Assembly (NCBI RefSeq): GCF_029953305.1
Contig: NZ_JASBAN010000001.1
Location: 62,001 to 126,000 of the forward strand
Direction of reading: 5' to 3'
From: Commensalibacter nepenthis
GTDB lineage: Bacteria; Pseudomonadota; Alphaproteobacteria; Acetobacterales; Acetobacteraceae
Length of the DNA: 64,000 bases
Shown here one piece after another: positions 47,190-56,350 of this stretch (its first letter is position 1; the number at the start of each line of letters is the position of its first letter). The notes under the pieces were generated by a model. It saw only the letters and a list, made by a program, of their open reading frames with translations. It was not told the origin of the DNA and ran no database searches. Made by a program: the position numbers and the translations under genes.

Positions 47190-47633
47190 ATGACAACAGA
47201 AACAATAAATCATAGCACCTTGTCAAAGTTAGTTGAAGCAGGAACAGTAAGCGGAGCGCATGTTGTCGGGCAAAATGGTGGATGGTCAGTATTTATCCAA
47301 TTCGGAAAAATAAAAAAACAATTAATCACCAAAAATAATCATGATATTCGCTTATTTAAAAAGTTGGAAACATTGGTTTCTTATTTGCGTAATATTGGAA
47401 TTGTAAAATTTGACGTAGATGCACTAGCCTATGACAGTAACATAGTGACTAGCACCAAACGTCCCGACAGATCGGAAGCTTTACGTAAAGCACACGAAGC
47501 TGCAGCCTATGATAAATGGTTTCGAGAAGAAGTACAAGCCAGTATAGACGACCCGCGCTCAAGTCTTTCCAATGAAGAAGTTAAGAAGTACGCTACAACC
47601 CGTCATGCCAGATTGCTAGAACGTATTAAATGA
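47190..47633 (+). CDS. antitoxin, PaaA2/ParD-like
   Basis: 147 residues. The N-terminal ~80 residues form a small domain (LSKLVEAGTVSGAHVVGQNG, then WSVFIQFGKIKKQLIT) that probably binds DNA. The C-terminal part (RSEALRKAHEAAAYDKWFRE, then VQASIDDPR) is the PaaA2-type helix that wraps ParE toxins. It overlaps the toxin gene by 4 nt. It would neutralise the toxin and repress the operon. Confidence 0.75.
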   Translation: MTTETINHSTLSKLVEAGTVSGAHVVGQNGGWSVFIQFGKIKKQLITKNNHDIRLFKKLETLVSYLRNIGIVKFDVDALAYDSNIVTSTKRPDRSEALRKAHEAAAYDKWFREEVQASIDDPRSSLSNEEVKKYATTRHARLLERIK

Positions 47634-47923
47634 AATTAGAATGGCGACCTGCCACAGAAATCGATCGAGATAACATAGCAGAATATATCGCAAAGGATAA
47701 TCCACGTTCTGCTATAGCATTAGATTTAGAATTTGCAAAAAAGGCAGAACTGGCAAGAGCAAATCCAGCTATGTATCGAGTTGGACGTATTAGTGGCACA
47801 CGTGAAATTGTTGTACAAAATAATTATGTAATGGTGTATAAAGTGGATAATAAAGCCAAAATTATAACAATATTGCGCATACTTCATGCAGCACAACAAT
47901 TTCCAAAAAAACTTGTTTTGTAA
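47630..47923 (+). CDS. type II toxin, ParE/RelE-like
   Basis: 97 residues with the ParE/RelE pattern: EWRPATEIDRDNIAEYIAKD at the start, PAMYRVGRISGTREIVVQNN in the centre and the closing strand IITILRILHAAQQFP. The pairing with a PaaA2-like antitoxin favours ParE, which poisons DNA gyrase. The ATG overlaps the antitoxin stop (ATGA). Confidence 0.85.
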   Translation: MKLEWRPATEIDRDNIAEYIAKDNPRSAIALDLEFAKKAELARANPAMYRVGRISGTREIVVQNNYVMVYKVDNKAKIITILRILHAAQQFPKKLVL

Positions 47924-48022
47924 TAGTAGACAGTAAAAGCTGAGCTATTCATACAACAACATGAACAATACTAGAGTTAATTTTTTATAAGCCTAATAAA
48001 CGGAAAAGTTTTTGGACGAACC

Positions 48023-49285
48023 TTATTTCACCACAGGCAATTCATCCCATCTAGTTGTATATCTCTGGCTAACAAATTCGCGTTTTAGGTTCCATGATGC
48101 TTTTGGATTTATTCCTCCAAAACTGACAGTATTGCGCCCCATCTTTTTATTGATTTGATCCAAAGTCTGCATGAGTGTAACATTGCGTGCTTTGGTTTCT
48201 TCATTTTCAGCACGACTAAAGAAATCAAATTGCCTTTTCTCTTTATCAACAAGATCAAGCATCATGACCCCAGATTTATGATAAAGGTAATTTTCCTTAA
48301 AAATACTCTTTAGACCTTTTTGAACAGCCTCTATAATTTGACGTGTATCATTGGTGGGATAAAGCAGGGGAACCACGATTGATGGATGGTATTGTGATGC
48401 TCGATCATGAAAGCGGTTGGTCCTTAAAAATACCAAAACTGATTGAGCCAAAGAATGCTGGTATCTTAGCTTTTCAGCACCACGACTGGCATGAATACGA
48501 ACCGCTTCCTGGAGTTCAAAAAGCTCTTTGGTTGCTTTGCCAAAACTCCGAGATGTCATAATATTCTTTTTAGGTATATCTAATGCATCAAGCTCAATAC
48601 ATGATGTGCCACGCAGCTCTAATACGGTGCGTTCCAGAACAACGGAAAAAAGTTTACCTAAATGGCTGGCATCACTATTTCTAAGCTTCCATGCTGTATC
48701 AATACCCATTGAGATTAATTTAGCGGACAGTTTACGACCTATCCCCCAAATTTCTTCGATGGGTAATTGTTTTAAAGTTTCTTCAAAAATAGGATCATTC
48801 GTGTTTAAAAAATATATGCCTTCATGTTGTGAATTTTTCTTAGCAATATGATTGGCAATTTTGGCAAGTGTTTTGGTTTTTGATATTCCAATAGAAACTG
48901 GTATCCCAGTGCGTTGACGAATGATCTTCCTTAAAAAATGACAATATTCAATATAGTTTTCTTGATTTTGCAAATTTAAGAATGCTTCATCAATAGAATA
49001 GAGCTCCGTATCATAAAGATAATCTTGAACAATAGAAAATACTCTTTGGCTCATATCCCCATAAAGCTCATAGTTTGAACTTAATAAAATTATCTTTTTT
49101 CGTATGTCTTGTGGGATTTTAAACGCTGGCATACCCATTGGCACAAAGGGTTTGAGTTCATTAGATCTGGCAATAACACAGCCATCATTATTGGAAAGAA
49201 TACCAATAGCTTTTCTTTCTAATTTTGGATTAAACACTCGTTCACAAGAAGCATAAAAATTATTGCAATCAAGCAGGCCTATCAT
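48023..49285 (-). CDS. umuC: DNA polymerase V catalytic subunit UmuC
   Basis: 420 residues, a Y-family translesion polymerase that copies past damaged bases with UmuD'. Catalytic acidic residues are visible in GLLDCNNFYASCERVF (Asp6) and YSIDEAFLNL (Asp99, Glu100). Helix-hairpin-helix and little-finger regions follow (LPIEEIWGIGRKLSAKLI, then SRSFGKATKELFELQEA), with the UmuC-type C-terminus. It overlaps umuD by 4 nt (ATGA). I found no clear GTTC-N7-GTTC LexA box upstream of umuD. Confidence 0.95.
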   Translation of the reverse strand: MIGLLDCNNFYASCERVFNPKLERKAIGILSNNDGCVIARSNELKPFVPMGMPAFKIPQDIRKKIILLSSNYELYGDMSQRVFSIVQDYLYDTELYSIDEAFLNLQNQENYIEYCHFLRKIIRQRTGIPVSIGISKTKTLAKIANHIAKKNSQHEGIYFLNTNDPIFEETLKQLPIEEIWGIGRKLSAKLISMGIDTAWKLRNSDASHLGKLFSVVLERTVLELRGTSCIELDALDIPKKNIMTSRSFGKATKELFELQEAVRIHASRGAEKLRYQHSLAQSVLVFLRTNRFHDRASQYHPSIVVPLLYPTNDTRQIIEAVQKGLKSIFKENYLYHKSGVMMLDLVDKEKRQFDFFSRAENEETKARNVTLMQTLDQINKKMGRNTVSFGGINPKASWNLKREFVSQRYTTRWDELPVVK

Positions 49286-49734
49286 TTGTGTCGGTTTCTA
49301 AATGTATGAATATTATGAATAACAACGCCCCATATATAGGTTTCTTTGTCTTTTATTTCTATGGAAGGATAATCAGGATTACCAGATTTAAGATAAGGAA
49401 TACCATTTTTAAAAGTCAGACATTTACACGTCAGCTCCCCATCCAAAGCGGCAATAACAATATCCCCCTGTCCAGGGTTAAGAGATCGATCCACAATCAG
49501 TAAATCTCGATCAAATATTCCATAATCGATCATTGAATCTCCTGATACTCGAATATAATACGTGGAAGAAGGGTGCTGAATTAAATGTTCGGTAAGATCG
49601 AGAGGTCTTTCAATATAATCTCCTGCAGGAGAAGGAAAGCCTGCACAAACATAAATTTCGATATAAGGTTGGTAATGTTTTTTTTCATCATCGTAATATA
49701 ATTCTTCGATATGCGTTACGATTGTGTGTTTCAC
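49282..49734 (-). CDS. umuD: UmuD-like S24 peptidase, translesion polymerase subunit
   Basis: 150 residues with cleavage site Ala31-Gly32 (VCAGFPS), Ser67 (VSGDSM) and Lys104 (CKCLTF). It is intact and coupled to umuC, so this is the functional operon copy. A Shine-Dalgarno of the type AGGAGAA precedes the ATG. A hairpin 127 nt upstream separates it from the secreted-protein gene. Confidence 0.95.
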   Translation of the reverse strand: MKHTIVTHIEELYYDDEKKHYQPYIEIYVCAGFPSPAGDYIERPLDLTEHLIQHPSSTYYIRVSGDSMIDYGIFDRDLLIVDRSLNPGQGDIVIAALDGELTCKCLTFKNGIPYLKSGNPDYPSIEIKDKETYIWGVVIHNIHTFRNRHK

Positions 49735-49860
49735 GCTTAATTCTCCTGGATAGAGAACATAAATAGTGATTTTTTACCTAAAAAACAACACCATATCAAA
49801 AATGCCCATGAGCAAATTGACCGTTAAGAGTCAAAATTTGTAATTGTGTAGTTTTGATAT

Positions 49861-49889
49861 GGAGGTTCAATTAATTATATTGAACCTCC
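49861..49889. terminator. hairpin between secreted-protein gene and umuD
   Basis: 10-bp perfect stem GGAGGTTCAA / TTGAACCTCC with a 9-nt loop, 37 nt after the secreted-protein gene's stop on the - strand. The T run is weak. Confidence 0.5.
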
Positions 49890-49925
49890 CTTAATCTTAC
49901 ATCATTTCAATTTAAAAAGGTCAAA

Positions 49926-50387
49926 TTATTTTGGTGGAGTAGAGGAAGTGCCATAACGGCCATTTTTTAATTGCACGGGATAACATTTTGCACGTGGATT
50001 ACTCACAACTTTATAAGGCGATAATTCTTTCACGTTAATCCACACTGTTTTTCCATTAGGCCATAATATAGGAAGCCTATTATTGACAGCAGGATGACGA
50101 ATATCCACCAAAGCTACATTATCAGAAGTTCCAACCTGGTTAGCATTTAAATCAGAAGACGCATAGACAGGTGAATTTTGTGGAACGGAAGGATCATTTG
50201 GCAATCTACCGTTTTCTACCCATCTATTAAAATCTGCATCTGTCCAAGCTTTACCTGCTTGCATACATTGATACCCCTTTAAATATCTTGCTGTTTGAAA
50301 GCCTCCATTATGAGAAGGAGCCTGAGCCATCGCAAATGAGGTTGTTATAAGAGTTCCTAAAGCAAAAAGGGAGAGGGTCAATTTCAT
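49926..50387 (-). CDS. secreted protein of unknown function
   Basis: 153 residues with a clear signal peptide (about 1-22, cleavage near AMAQA). The mature part contains YLKGYQCMQAGKAWTDADF, then VALVDIRHPAVNNRLPI and LWPNGKTVWINVKELSPYK. The latter resembles an SH3-like beta barrel with the second of two Cys near the end (RAKCYPV). It starts 16 nt after the lytic-transglycosylase-like gene, so they form a pair. It may bind cell wall, which is inference from the partner. Its 3' part is duplicated at 15266-15423. Confidence 0.65.
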   Translation of the reverse strand: MKLTLSLFALGTLITTSFAMAQAPSHNGGFQTARYLKGYQCMQAGKAWTDADFNRWVENGRLPNDPSVPQNSPVYASSDLNANQVGTSDNVALVDIRHPAVNNRLPILWPNGKTVWINVKELSPYKVVSNPRAKCYPVQLKNGRYGTSSTPPK

Positions 50388-50403
50388 TGTTTTTTCCTTG
50401 TTA

Positions 50404-51177
50404 TTATGATTTTAAAACGGAATTATTAGCTGAAGCTCCCATTTTATTGGCAACGGCTGCTCGCCATTGACCAACAGTTGTTGAAGAAGTAATGCCATTG
50501 GCTGCTAACGTTGAAAATGACATTCCTGATAATACTGTAGACATTGAATCACTATCATTGGCTTTTGCAACAGCTGCTCCATATTTCGTTCCAAAATTGT
50601 AATATCCTCTTACATCAACATTGTTTGGATTAGAAATGCCATTATTTTTCAGGTAAGTGGCACCATCTTTTAAATATTGTGAGGCTGCAATCGCTTGAAT
50701 AGTAGGATCATTTTGTCCATTATTAATTTGATCCTGAGTAAGATTTAGGCTGGGATTCTCAACCATTGCTTCTTTAATCATAGCATTATAAGTACTTTGC
50801 GTCATTTGAAAAGCACCTGTAATACTTCCATGGGTTGAAGTTACATTTGTACAATTACTTTCCATAACACAAGTTGCTGCCAAAGCATCTGCATTAATGC
50901 CAACAGTTTCAGCATAGGTTGCAGCTTGTTGTCCCCAATCTTGAGTCATCATTTTTTGCAGACTATCTCCGCCTGATGTGGAGGAAGATGAGGCTGAATT
51001 GCTATTATTATTACTACTTGTAGTAGTATTTGTTGAAGAAGAGTTAGGAGGTGTCCAGTTTATTCCTACTTCTGGATAGGTAGGTTGGATTTGTGGTGGA
51101 TTATTCTGGGCCATTACCATGGTTGGAATAAAACACAGGCTTAACAATCCCAATTTAATCTTTTTTTGATAGTTCAT
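50404..51177 (-). CDS. secreted lytic-transglycosylase-like protein
   Basis: 257 residues: a signal peptide (about 1-23), a Pro stretch and a Ser/Thr/Asn-rich linker (40-70), then a helical SLT-like domain. Glu106 in AATCVMESNC is the likely catalytic acid. The following GSITGAFQMTQSTYNAMI matches the GxFQ-type motif of transglycosylases. The VRGYYNFGTKYGAAVA segment fits the family's later helix. Such enzymes cut peptidoglycan and often open the wall for secretion or conjugation machinery; none is visible next to it. Confidence 0.75.
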   Translation of the reverse strand: MNYQKKIKLGLLSLCFIPTMVMAQNNPPQIQPTYPEVGINWTPPNSSSTNTTTSSNNNSNSASSSSTSGGDSLQKMMTQDWGQQAATYAETVGINADALAATCVMESNCTNVTSTHGSITGAFQMTQSTYNAMIKEAMVENPSLNLTQDQINNGQNDPTIQAIAASQYLKDGATYLKNNGISNPNNVDVRGYYNFGTKYGAAVAKANDSDSMSTVLSGMSFSTLAANGITSSTTVGQWRAAVANKMGASANNSVLKS

Positions 51178-51247
51178 ATTTTAAGAAAAACTCCTCATAG
51201 GAAATGTATTTCTTAAAACTCTTTTTTTTCCATGCGACTGGGAATTA

Positions 51248-51718
51248 TTATTTTTGTTTTTTTATGAATTTAGTGATTTTTGTAATTTGTCTTTGTATTT
51301 TTCTTTCTGGGTAAGATTTATAATGTGTTTTAAGATAGTTAAACATTTTTTTGGCTTTTTGTGTATTTTTACTTTTGGGCTGTAAGCATAGATAAATTCC
51401 TTTGCAAAGCACTTCGACCAAAATTAATTTAGTAAAAAAATCTGTTTCATTTTGAAAATATAATGGTAAGCGTTCGCTATGGTAAATAGTCACGGATATA
51501 GCAGGCTCCTGATAATTTGTTTTTTGACACAAACGGAATAGGGAACGTATTGCATATAAAGCAATATCTTTGAGTTCTTGTTGCATGCTTGTGTAATAGA
51601 CATCCAACACAGATCCATACTGGTAAACTGCTTCCAAAAAAGAATTTCTTTTTTCTAAGATTAAGGCCTTTTTAAAGAGGTTAATGCCATAGTAAATAGC
51701 TTCCTTTCCATAAAACAT
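51248..51718 (-). CDS. hypothetical helical protein
   Basis: 156 residues, not recognised. It is predominantly helical with TPR-like alternation (YGINLFKKALILEKRNSFLE, then AVYQYGSVLDVYY) and a very basic C-terminus (KIQRQITKITKFIKKQK). No signal peptide or membrane helix. It lies between the transglycosylase-like gene and IS copy 4. The full open frame and plausible start support a real gene, but the function is unknown. Confidence 0.55.
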   Translation of the reverse strand: MFYGKEAIYYGINLFKKALILEKRNSFLEAVYQYGSVLDVYYTSMQQELKDIALYAIRSLFRLCQKTNYQEPAISVTIYHSERLPLYFQNETDFFTKLILVEVLCKGIYLCLQPKSKNTQKAKKMFNYLKTHYKSYPERKIQRQITKITKFIKKQK

Positions 51719-51791
51719 TGATCTTTATCATTCCTTATTAAAAAATTGTTAAGCAAACAAAATTATATGAATTAATGCGACTGGATTTTTG

Positions 51792-52671
51792 GGTCTTGTT
51801 GCAAATTTAATTATGTATTTTAGTATGATATAAAAATGGAGTGAGTATTTATATTTTAGGAACGATTTATGTCTATTGGTATCTATAGCAAGCTTATATT
51901 AAGATCTAGGGATGATTTTAAAGGTCGTCATTTTAATGGATTGATGATTATCCAAGCGGTAAACTGGTATTTACGCTATTGTCTTAGCTATCGAGACATT
52001 GAGGAATTGTTTTTAGAGCGTGGAGTAAGCGTTGATCATAGCACGTTAAACCGTTGGGTATTACGCTATGCTCCTCTATTAGAAAAACGTTTGAGAAGCT
52101 ATAGAAAACCCCATTGTGGTGAGGTGAGGATTGATGAAACCTATATCAAAGTAAAAGGTCAGTGGAAGTATCTATATAGAGCCATTGATAAGAATGGAAC
52201 TGCTATTGATTTCTTGTTAACAGCTAAAAGAAATATCAAAGCAGCACAACGTTTCTTTAGAAAGGCGTTTAAAGAAGAGGGTCTATTCGCTCCAACCCAT
52301 ATTGGAACAGATAAAGCATCTCCTTTTCCAAAAACCATACAGACCATGAAGAATGAGCATATCCTTGCCAATCACTGCGTTCATGAAACAAAGAAATCTT
52401 TACAACAGGGAATAGAAAATGATCATTTTAGAGTAAAGAGAATTATCCCAAAGAATGGTTGCTTTCAGTCTTTTCATACCGCAAGGAAAACACTCAACGG
52501 ATATGAGGCCATTCTCTGGATTAAAAAAGGACTGGGTTTTAAAGGAAAATGGACAATCAACGAACAAATAAAGCTCATTCAAAGCATATTCGGTCTAAAT
52601 AATAATATACCCGTCTAAATTAGCTCGCTTTATGGCTAATCACAGCACCATTCAATATTTGCAACAAGACC
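51792..52671 (+). mobile_element. IS6-family (IS26-like) element, copy 4
   Basis: 880 bp. Its ends (GGTCTTGTTGCAAAT and the complement) differ from the other three copies by the same base on both sides, so both ends changed together. Flanking octamers (gatttttg and gtttttag) are similar in composition but not identical, so no target duplication is proven. Confidence 0.92.
51869..52618 (+). CDS. IS6-family transposase
   Basis: 249 residues, intact, catalytic Asp89, Asp148 and Glu183 present. Small differences from the other copies (SRDDFKGRHFNGL, KAFKEEGLFA, ILANHC). Full-length and presumably active. Confidence 0.95.
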   Translation: MSIGIYSKLILRSRDDFKGRHFNGLMIIQAVNWYLRYCLSYRDIEELFLERGVSVDHSTLNRWVLRYAPLLEKRLRSYRKPHCGEVRIDETYIKVKGQWKYLYRAIDKNGTAIDFLLTAKRNIKAAQRFFRKAFKEEGLFAPTHIGTDKASPFPKTIQTMKNEHILANHCVHETKKSLQQGIENDHFRVKRIIPKNGCFQSFHTARKTLNGYEAILWIKKGLGFKGKWTINEQIKLIQSIFGLNNNIPV

Positions 52672-52849
52672 GTTTTTAGTGATCAGAGTTATTGTAGGAG
52701 TGAATAATGAAAGAGTTTGAACTATATAATTGTGAAGATTTATAGCATAAAATCATCTTTAGTAGCGCTCCAGCGATTACTTTTAATTAAGCTGGTTGCT
52801 GAACAAGTCATTATCAATTCATCTACCCACTTATGATAAACCATCAAAT

Positions 52850-54100
52850 ATGACATATAATTTAAACTTAAAAACGCTTTTCTCTCTGTTTCTCATCGGT
52901 ATGATCGGGGGATGTGTGGGGATTGGGTTAACGTTATTAATACATTTTTTACAACATCTTGCTTTTAATGCTCCTCTGGATGCAATTATACCTTTTCGAG
53001 TCATGGTTGAAGAAGCATCTCCACTCAGGCGCGTATTGGCGTTGCTGGCTTGTGGTTTAATTGGCGGTGTTGGTTGGTTCTATATTCATCGTTATGGGCA
53101 GCCTTTGGTGGACATTAAAACTGCCGTTCAAAACAAAGATAAAAACCTCCCTTTCCTCACGACTTTTTTTCACTCTTTATTACAAATCATCACGGTTGCA
53201 ATGGGTTCCCCACTTGGACGAGAGGTTGCCCCCAGAGAGATGACTGCTGCCTTTGCTAATCAATGGATCAATTTTATTCAATTTTCAGACGAAGAACGTA
53301 AACTATTGCTAGCTTGTGCCTCAGGTGCTGGATTAGCCGCTGTTTATAACGTACCTTTGGCAGCGATGATCTTCATATTAGAAACTTTATTACTTAGCTG
53401 GAATTTATCTTCTATCATCGCTGTCTTTATCTGTTGCAGTACCGCTGTATTTACAATGCGCCTTGGATTAGGAGATCTGGTTCAATATCCAATCGATTAT
53501 TCAAAATTTAATAATGACTTTATTATTTGGGCTATAATCGCAGGACCAATTATTGGAATAATGGTCTGGCTTTTTGATAAAACAACACAATCTTTGCCAA
53601 AACTACCCAAATCCAAACCCATCATGATTCTGATCTCAATATTCTGTTTTGGTATGATTGGAGCTCTCTCAATACAATATCCAGAAATCCTCGGAAATGG
53701 TAAAGCTGCTAACCAACTTACGTTTACTTCTGAAATAAACCTTCATTACGCTGTTGGGTTATTCATCAGCAAATGGGGTGCTGTCTTGTTGGCAATGGTT
53801 GCAGGTGCCTATGGCGGGCGAATAACCCCCAGTATGATGTTAGGGGGCGCATTAGGATTTATCACCGCTTATTGTTGGAACATGGTTTTTCCAGTAATCC
53901 CATTGTCTAGCGCAGCAATTATCGCAGCGGCTGTTTTTCTAGGAATTGCACAAAAAATGCCATTAACATCTGCAATTTTTATGCTGGAACTTTCCCGCTT
54001 TTCACCTGCCTATTTTTATCCCATTTGCTTATGTTTTGCGACAGCAATGCCGACTTATTATGCAATTCAACAGTATATGATGAAACCATCCTCACCATAA
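52850..54100 (+). CDS. CLC-family chloride channel/antiporter
   Basis: 416 residues from the ATG at 52850; a TTG at 52796 would add 18 residues but has no better ribosome site. About ten hydrophobic helices. The CLC signature regions are modified: GSPLGREVAPREMTA keeps the gating Glu of GREGP, then GAGLAAVYNVPLAAMIFI and a late GAYGGRITPSMMLGGALGF block in place of the usual GxFxP motif. It moves chloride or another halide across the inner membrane. The stop abuts the stop of the convergent DUF3108 gene. Confidence 0.88.
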   Translation: MTYNLNLKTLFSLFLIGMIGGCVGIGLTLLIHFLQHLAFNAPLDAIIPFRVMVEEASPLRRVLALLACGLIGGVGWFYIHRYGQPLVDIKTAVQNKDKNLPFLTTFFHSLLQIITVAMGSPLGREVAPREMTAAFANQWINFIQFSDEERKLLLACASGAGLAAVYNVPLAAMIFILETLLLSWNLSSIIAVFICCSTAVFTMRLGLGDLVQYPIDYSKFNNDFIIWAIIAGPIIGIMVWLFDKTTQSLPKLPKSKPIMILISIFCFGMIGALSIQYPEILGNGKAANQLTFTSEINLHYAVGLFISKWGAVLLAMVAGAYGGRITPSMMLGGALGFITAYCWNMVFPVIPLSSAAIIAAAVFLGIAQKMPLTSAIFMLELSRFSPAYFYPICLCFATAMPTYYAIQQYMMKPSSP

Positions 54101-54925
54101 CTATTTATCAATTTTTCTTAAAACCCCAGTAACTATGCCCATTTTTGGATTTTTAAAATCAAACCTCGCCGGTAAATAGCCTACATTATCAATATTTTTA
54201 AACCATATAGACCCAGGTTGTGGTTGTGATAATAAAACTTTGTTCTTTGAATGTATTTTAAACCCACCAATTTGTTGCGCCACCGCCTTGCATAATATTG
54301 CTTTACCTTTATAAGGACTAGTCCATGTGGAAGGCATCTCGCTTTCTCCCACAGTTTCACTTTGAAATGAAAAAGACCTCACCCCGTCTAACATTTTAAA
54401 ATGAGAATCACATTTTCCAGTTGTTCGAACTTTGTAAATCAAATCAGCCATCGCACTCAAACTATCTAAACTGTTCGTTTTTTGATCTAAAGTCAGAGCA
54501 TCACGATCATTTCTTGGTGCAGGTTCCAAGGTTGTAATATCTGTTTTCGAGCCATAATGAGAATTCATAACCAATTTAAATTTTCCATTTTTATCTTTGC
54601 CGATGGATTGATAAGTTCCTGGAAAGGCACGTCCATTCTTAAACACCCCCTCCGCATTGGCATTCGTATTTAAACTGAATACAAGACTTGCCATTCCTGC
54701 CGAAGCAAAATTCGCTTTCACTTTGTATGTCGTAGGTGTTAAAATATAATCTGCATTCACTGTAATAACATGCATTCCTTTATTATAAATATCATACACC
54801 AATTGAATAGATTGATTTTGTTTTGTTTTTGTAATATCTTCTGATTGTGCATGTGCAATATCTAAAAATCCAAAACTCAACCCACAGGCTACGCCCATTA
54901 ATTTAAAGAAATATTGTTTCATCAT
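54101..54925 (-). CDS. DUF3108-family periplasmic protein
   Basis: 274 residues with a signal peptide (about 1-27, ending AHAQ). The domain starts with QLVYDIYNKGMHVITVNADY and TYKVKANFASAGMASLVF. It continues with LDSLSAMADLIYKVRTTGKC and ends in the PARFDFKNPKMGIVTGVLR segment, all typical of DUF3108 proteins. These are periplasmic beta-rich proteins of unknown role, perhaps lipid-related. Convergent with the CLC gene with no spacer. Confidence 0.78.
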   Translation of the reverse strand: MMKQYFFKLMGVACGLSFGFLDIAHAQSEDITKTKQNQSIQLVYDIYNKGMHVITVNADYILTPTTYKVKANFASAGMASLVFSLNTNANAEGVFKNGRAFPGTYQSIGKDKNGKFKLVMNSHYGSKTDITTLEPAPRNDRDALTLDQKTNSLDSLSAMADLIYKVRTTGKCDSHFKMLDGVRSFSFQSETVGESEMPSTWTSPYKGKAILCKAVAQQIGGFKIHSKNKVLLSQPQPGSIWFKNIDNVGYLPARFDFKNPKMGIVTGVLRKIDK

Positions 54926-55379
54926 AATTATCTTTTGTTATTAATTAAATAATAAGATTATAAAAGATAATTATGGCATTAAATAGATTGATAACCATTT
55001 CAACCTAACAGCATAATTATATTATTCGTATAACCAAACCACTAGGTTATAAATCGCTATCGTTACTTGATAAGAATAAAATACAATTTTTTGGAAATAA
55101 TTATTTTTTTCAATAAGTTGATTGGCTTGATTATTATGCAGAGCATATGTTTTTAATTACGATTACCATAAATAAACAAAACTAGGGTCAGGACCTATTA
55201 ATGGAACAGTAACTTTTATAATAGATTTTTGATTTTCCGTAAACATTGAAACAGCCTTTCAACAAACTGTAAAGTCAACATATATTTTTTAATATATTTT
55301 AGATAACATTATGCATGTGAAAGGTTCGAAGCTTTTCTTAATCTTAAAGACATATTTAATATTTTTTTATTTAAAAGTA
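54926..55379. other. A/T-rich intergenic region, no gene found
   Basis: About 450 bp upstream of the DUF3108 gene and downstream of the ELM1-like gene. No open frame of note, no tRNA-like fold seen by eye. It should hold the DUF3108 promoter. A short string near 55190 (gggtcaggacctattaa) looks like an IS terminus, but I could not find a partner. Confidence 0.4.
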
Positions 55380-55410
55380 AAATCTTAAATATATCTTTAA
55401 CTTGAGATTT
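55380..55410 (-). terminator. terminator of the glyA - glycosyltransferase - ELM1 operon
   Basis: Inverted repeat AAATCTTAA / TTGAGATTT (one G-U pair) around a 13-nt loop, overlapping the first two bases of the ELM1-like stop codon. It is followed on the - strand by a T-rich run (TTTTACTTTTAAAT). Confidence 0.5.
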
Positions 55411-56335
55411 ATAGACCTAAAATATTTTTTACTTTAAAAACAACATCTTCCGCATCATCTAGCGGACTAACAGACCAACTTTCTAAACGATTTCGGAATA
55501 ATTTGACCCTATTTTCTTGTTGCATTGAGTGGATAAAAAGTGAAATTCGTTTTGATTTTCCAGGTAATGATAAAATCATAACAGGTGCCGAAGTCGCCAC
55601 TGCTTCCGAGATCATTGAAACACTATCTATGGTTACCAAAATAAAATCTGCACAAGCCAATAATCCTAAATAAGGATTCTCACCCTCTCCATCCCAAATA
55701 TAAGCACCTAAAGGTATTAATATTTGTTTGAAAACTGCGATAGCTTCTTTACCCGTTCGTCGTGAGGGGGTCAGCGCAATATGGACATTTTCGGTCTTTA
55801 TTAAATCCACTAATTGATAGGCGATAATCTCAGCTTCAGATTTTCCCAATGTAAAACGACCATTATTTCCCCCAATAAGTACAGCAACCAAAGGGCTTGT
55901 ATCCTGTCGAAAAAAAGATGTCCATTTTCCTTTATTTTCCGATAAAATTTGTGAAGAAATATGATGCAGAGCCGTTCGAGAAACAATTACATTTTTACCA
56001 CTTAACTGATCATGAGGATTAACAATAACCAAATCGAATTTATCAGGCGATATACGAGGATTTTGTATATGAATTGCAGCACGACCCGATTGACGAATGG
56101 CCGCATTAATCACCCCACCCACACTGCCAACACTAATAACGACTGGGCTTTCACTGATATTAAATGCTTCAACCCCTTTTAATGGAAAAGGCCAATAAGG
56201 TGCTGAAATAAAGCTCCATGGTTTTCTAGGGATTAAGCTACAAAGCTCTTTTTGAAATCCTGCACGTTCAGCCAAGCCAAAAGCCTGAGATTTCATTCCA
56301 GCAAAATCTTCTGTTAAAATAATCGCCTTCGCCAT
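55409..56335 (-). CDS. mitochondrial-fission ELM1-like protein (GT-B-like)
   Basis: 308 residues. The ELM1 family is common in Alphaproteobacteria and resembles GT-B glycosyltransferases. Family features: ILTEDFAGMKSQAFGLAERA at the start, NPHDQLSGKNVIVSRTALHH, VAVLIGGNNGRFTLGKSEAE, then LTPSRRTGKEAI and TIDSVSMISEAVATSAPVMI. It is the last gene of the operon, 15 nt after a glycosyltransferase, so a role in cell-surface glycan or lipid-sugar synthesis is likely. Substrate unknown. Confidence 0.85.
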   Translation of the reverse strand: MAKAIILTEDFAGMKSQAFGLAERAGFQKELCSLIPRKPWSFISAPYWPFPLKGVEAFNISESPVVISVGSVGGVINAAIRQSGRAAIHIQNPRISPDKFDLVIVNPHDQLSGKNVIVSRTALHHISSQILSENKGKWTSFFRQDTSPLVAVLIGGNNGRFTLGKSEAEIIAYQLVDLIKTENVHIALTPSRRTGKEAIAVFKQILIPLGAYIWDGEGENPYLGLLACADFILVTIDSVSMISEAVATSAPVMILSLPGKSKRISLFIHSMQQENRVKLFRNRLESWSVSPLDDAEDVVFKVKNILGL

Positions 56336-56350
56336 TATCGTTGAACCTCA

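Larger units (their letters stand above)
49269..50083. repeat. source copy of the 815-bp segment duplicated at 14609-15423
   Basis: Holds the first 17 bases of umuC, umuD, the hairpin and the 3' part of the secreted-protein gene, in its uninterrupted context. Confidence 0.93.

Noticed and set aside
49735-49925. LexA (SOS) box upstream of umuD
   Set aside because: I looked for GTTC-N7-GTTC or GAAC-N7-GAAC and found no convincing match, so I do not list one.
51784-52679. Target-site duplication around IS copy 4
   Set aside because: The octamers gatttttg and gtttttag are both T-rich but do not match.
55180-55215. Possible IS terminus (gggtcaggacctattaa)
   Set aside because: No matching inverted end or transposase remnant nearby.
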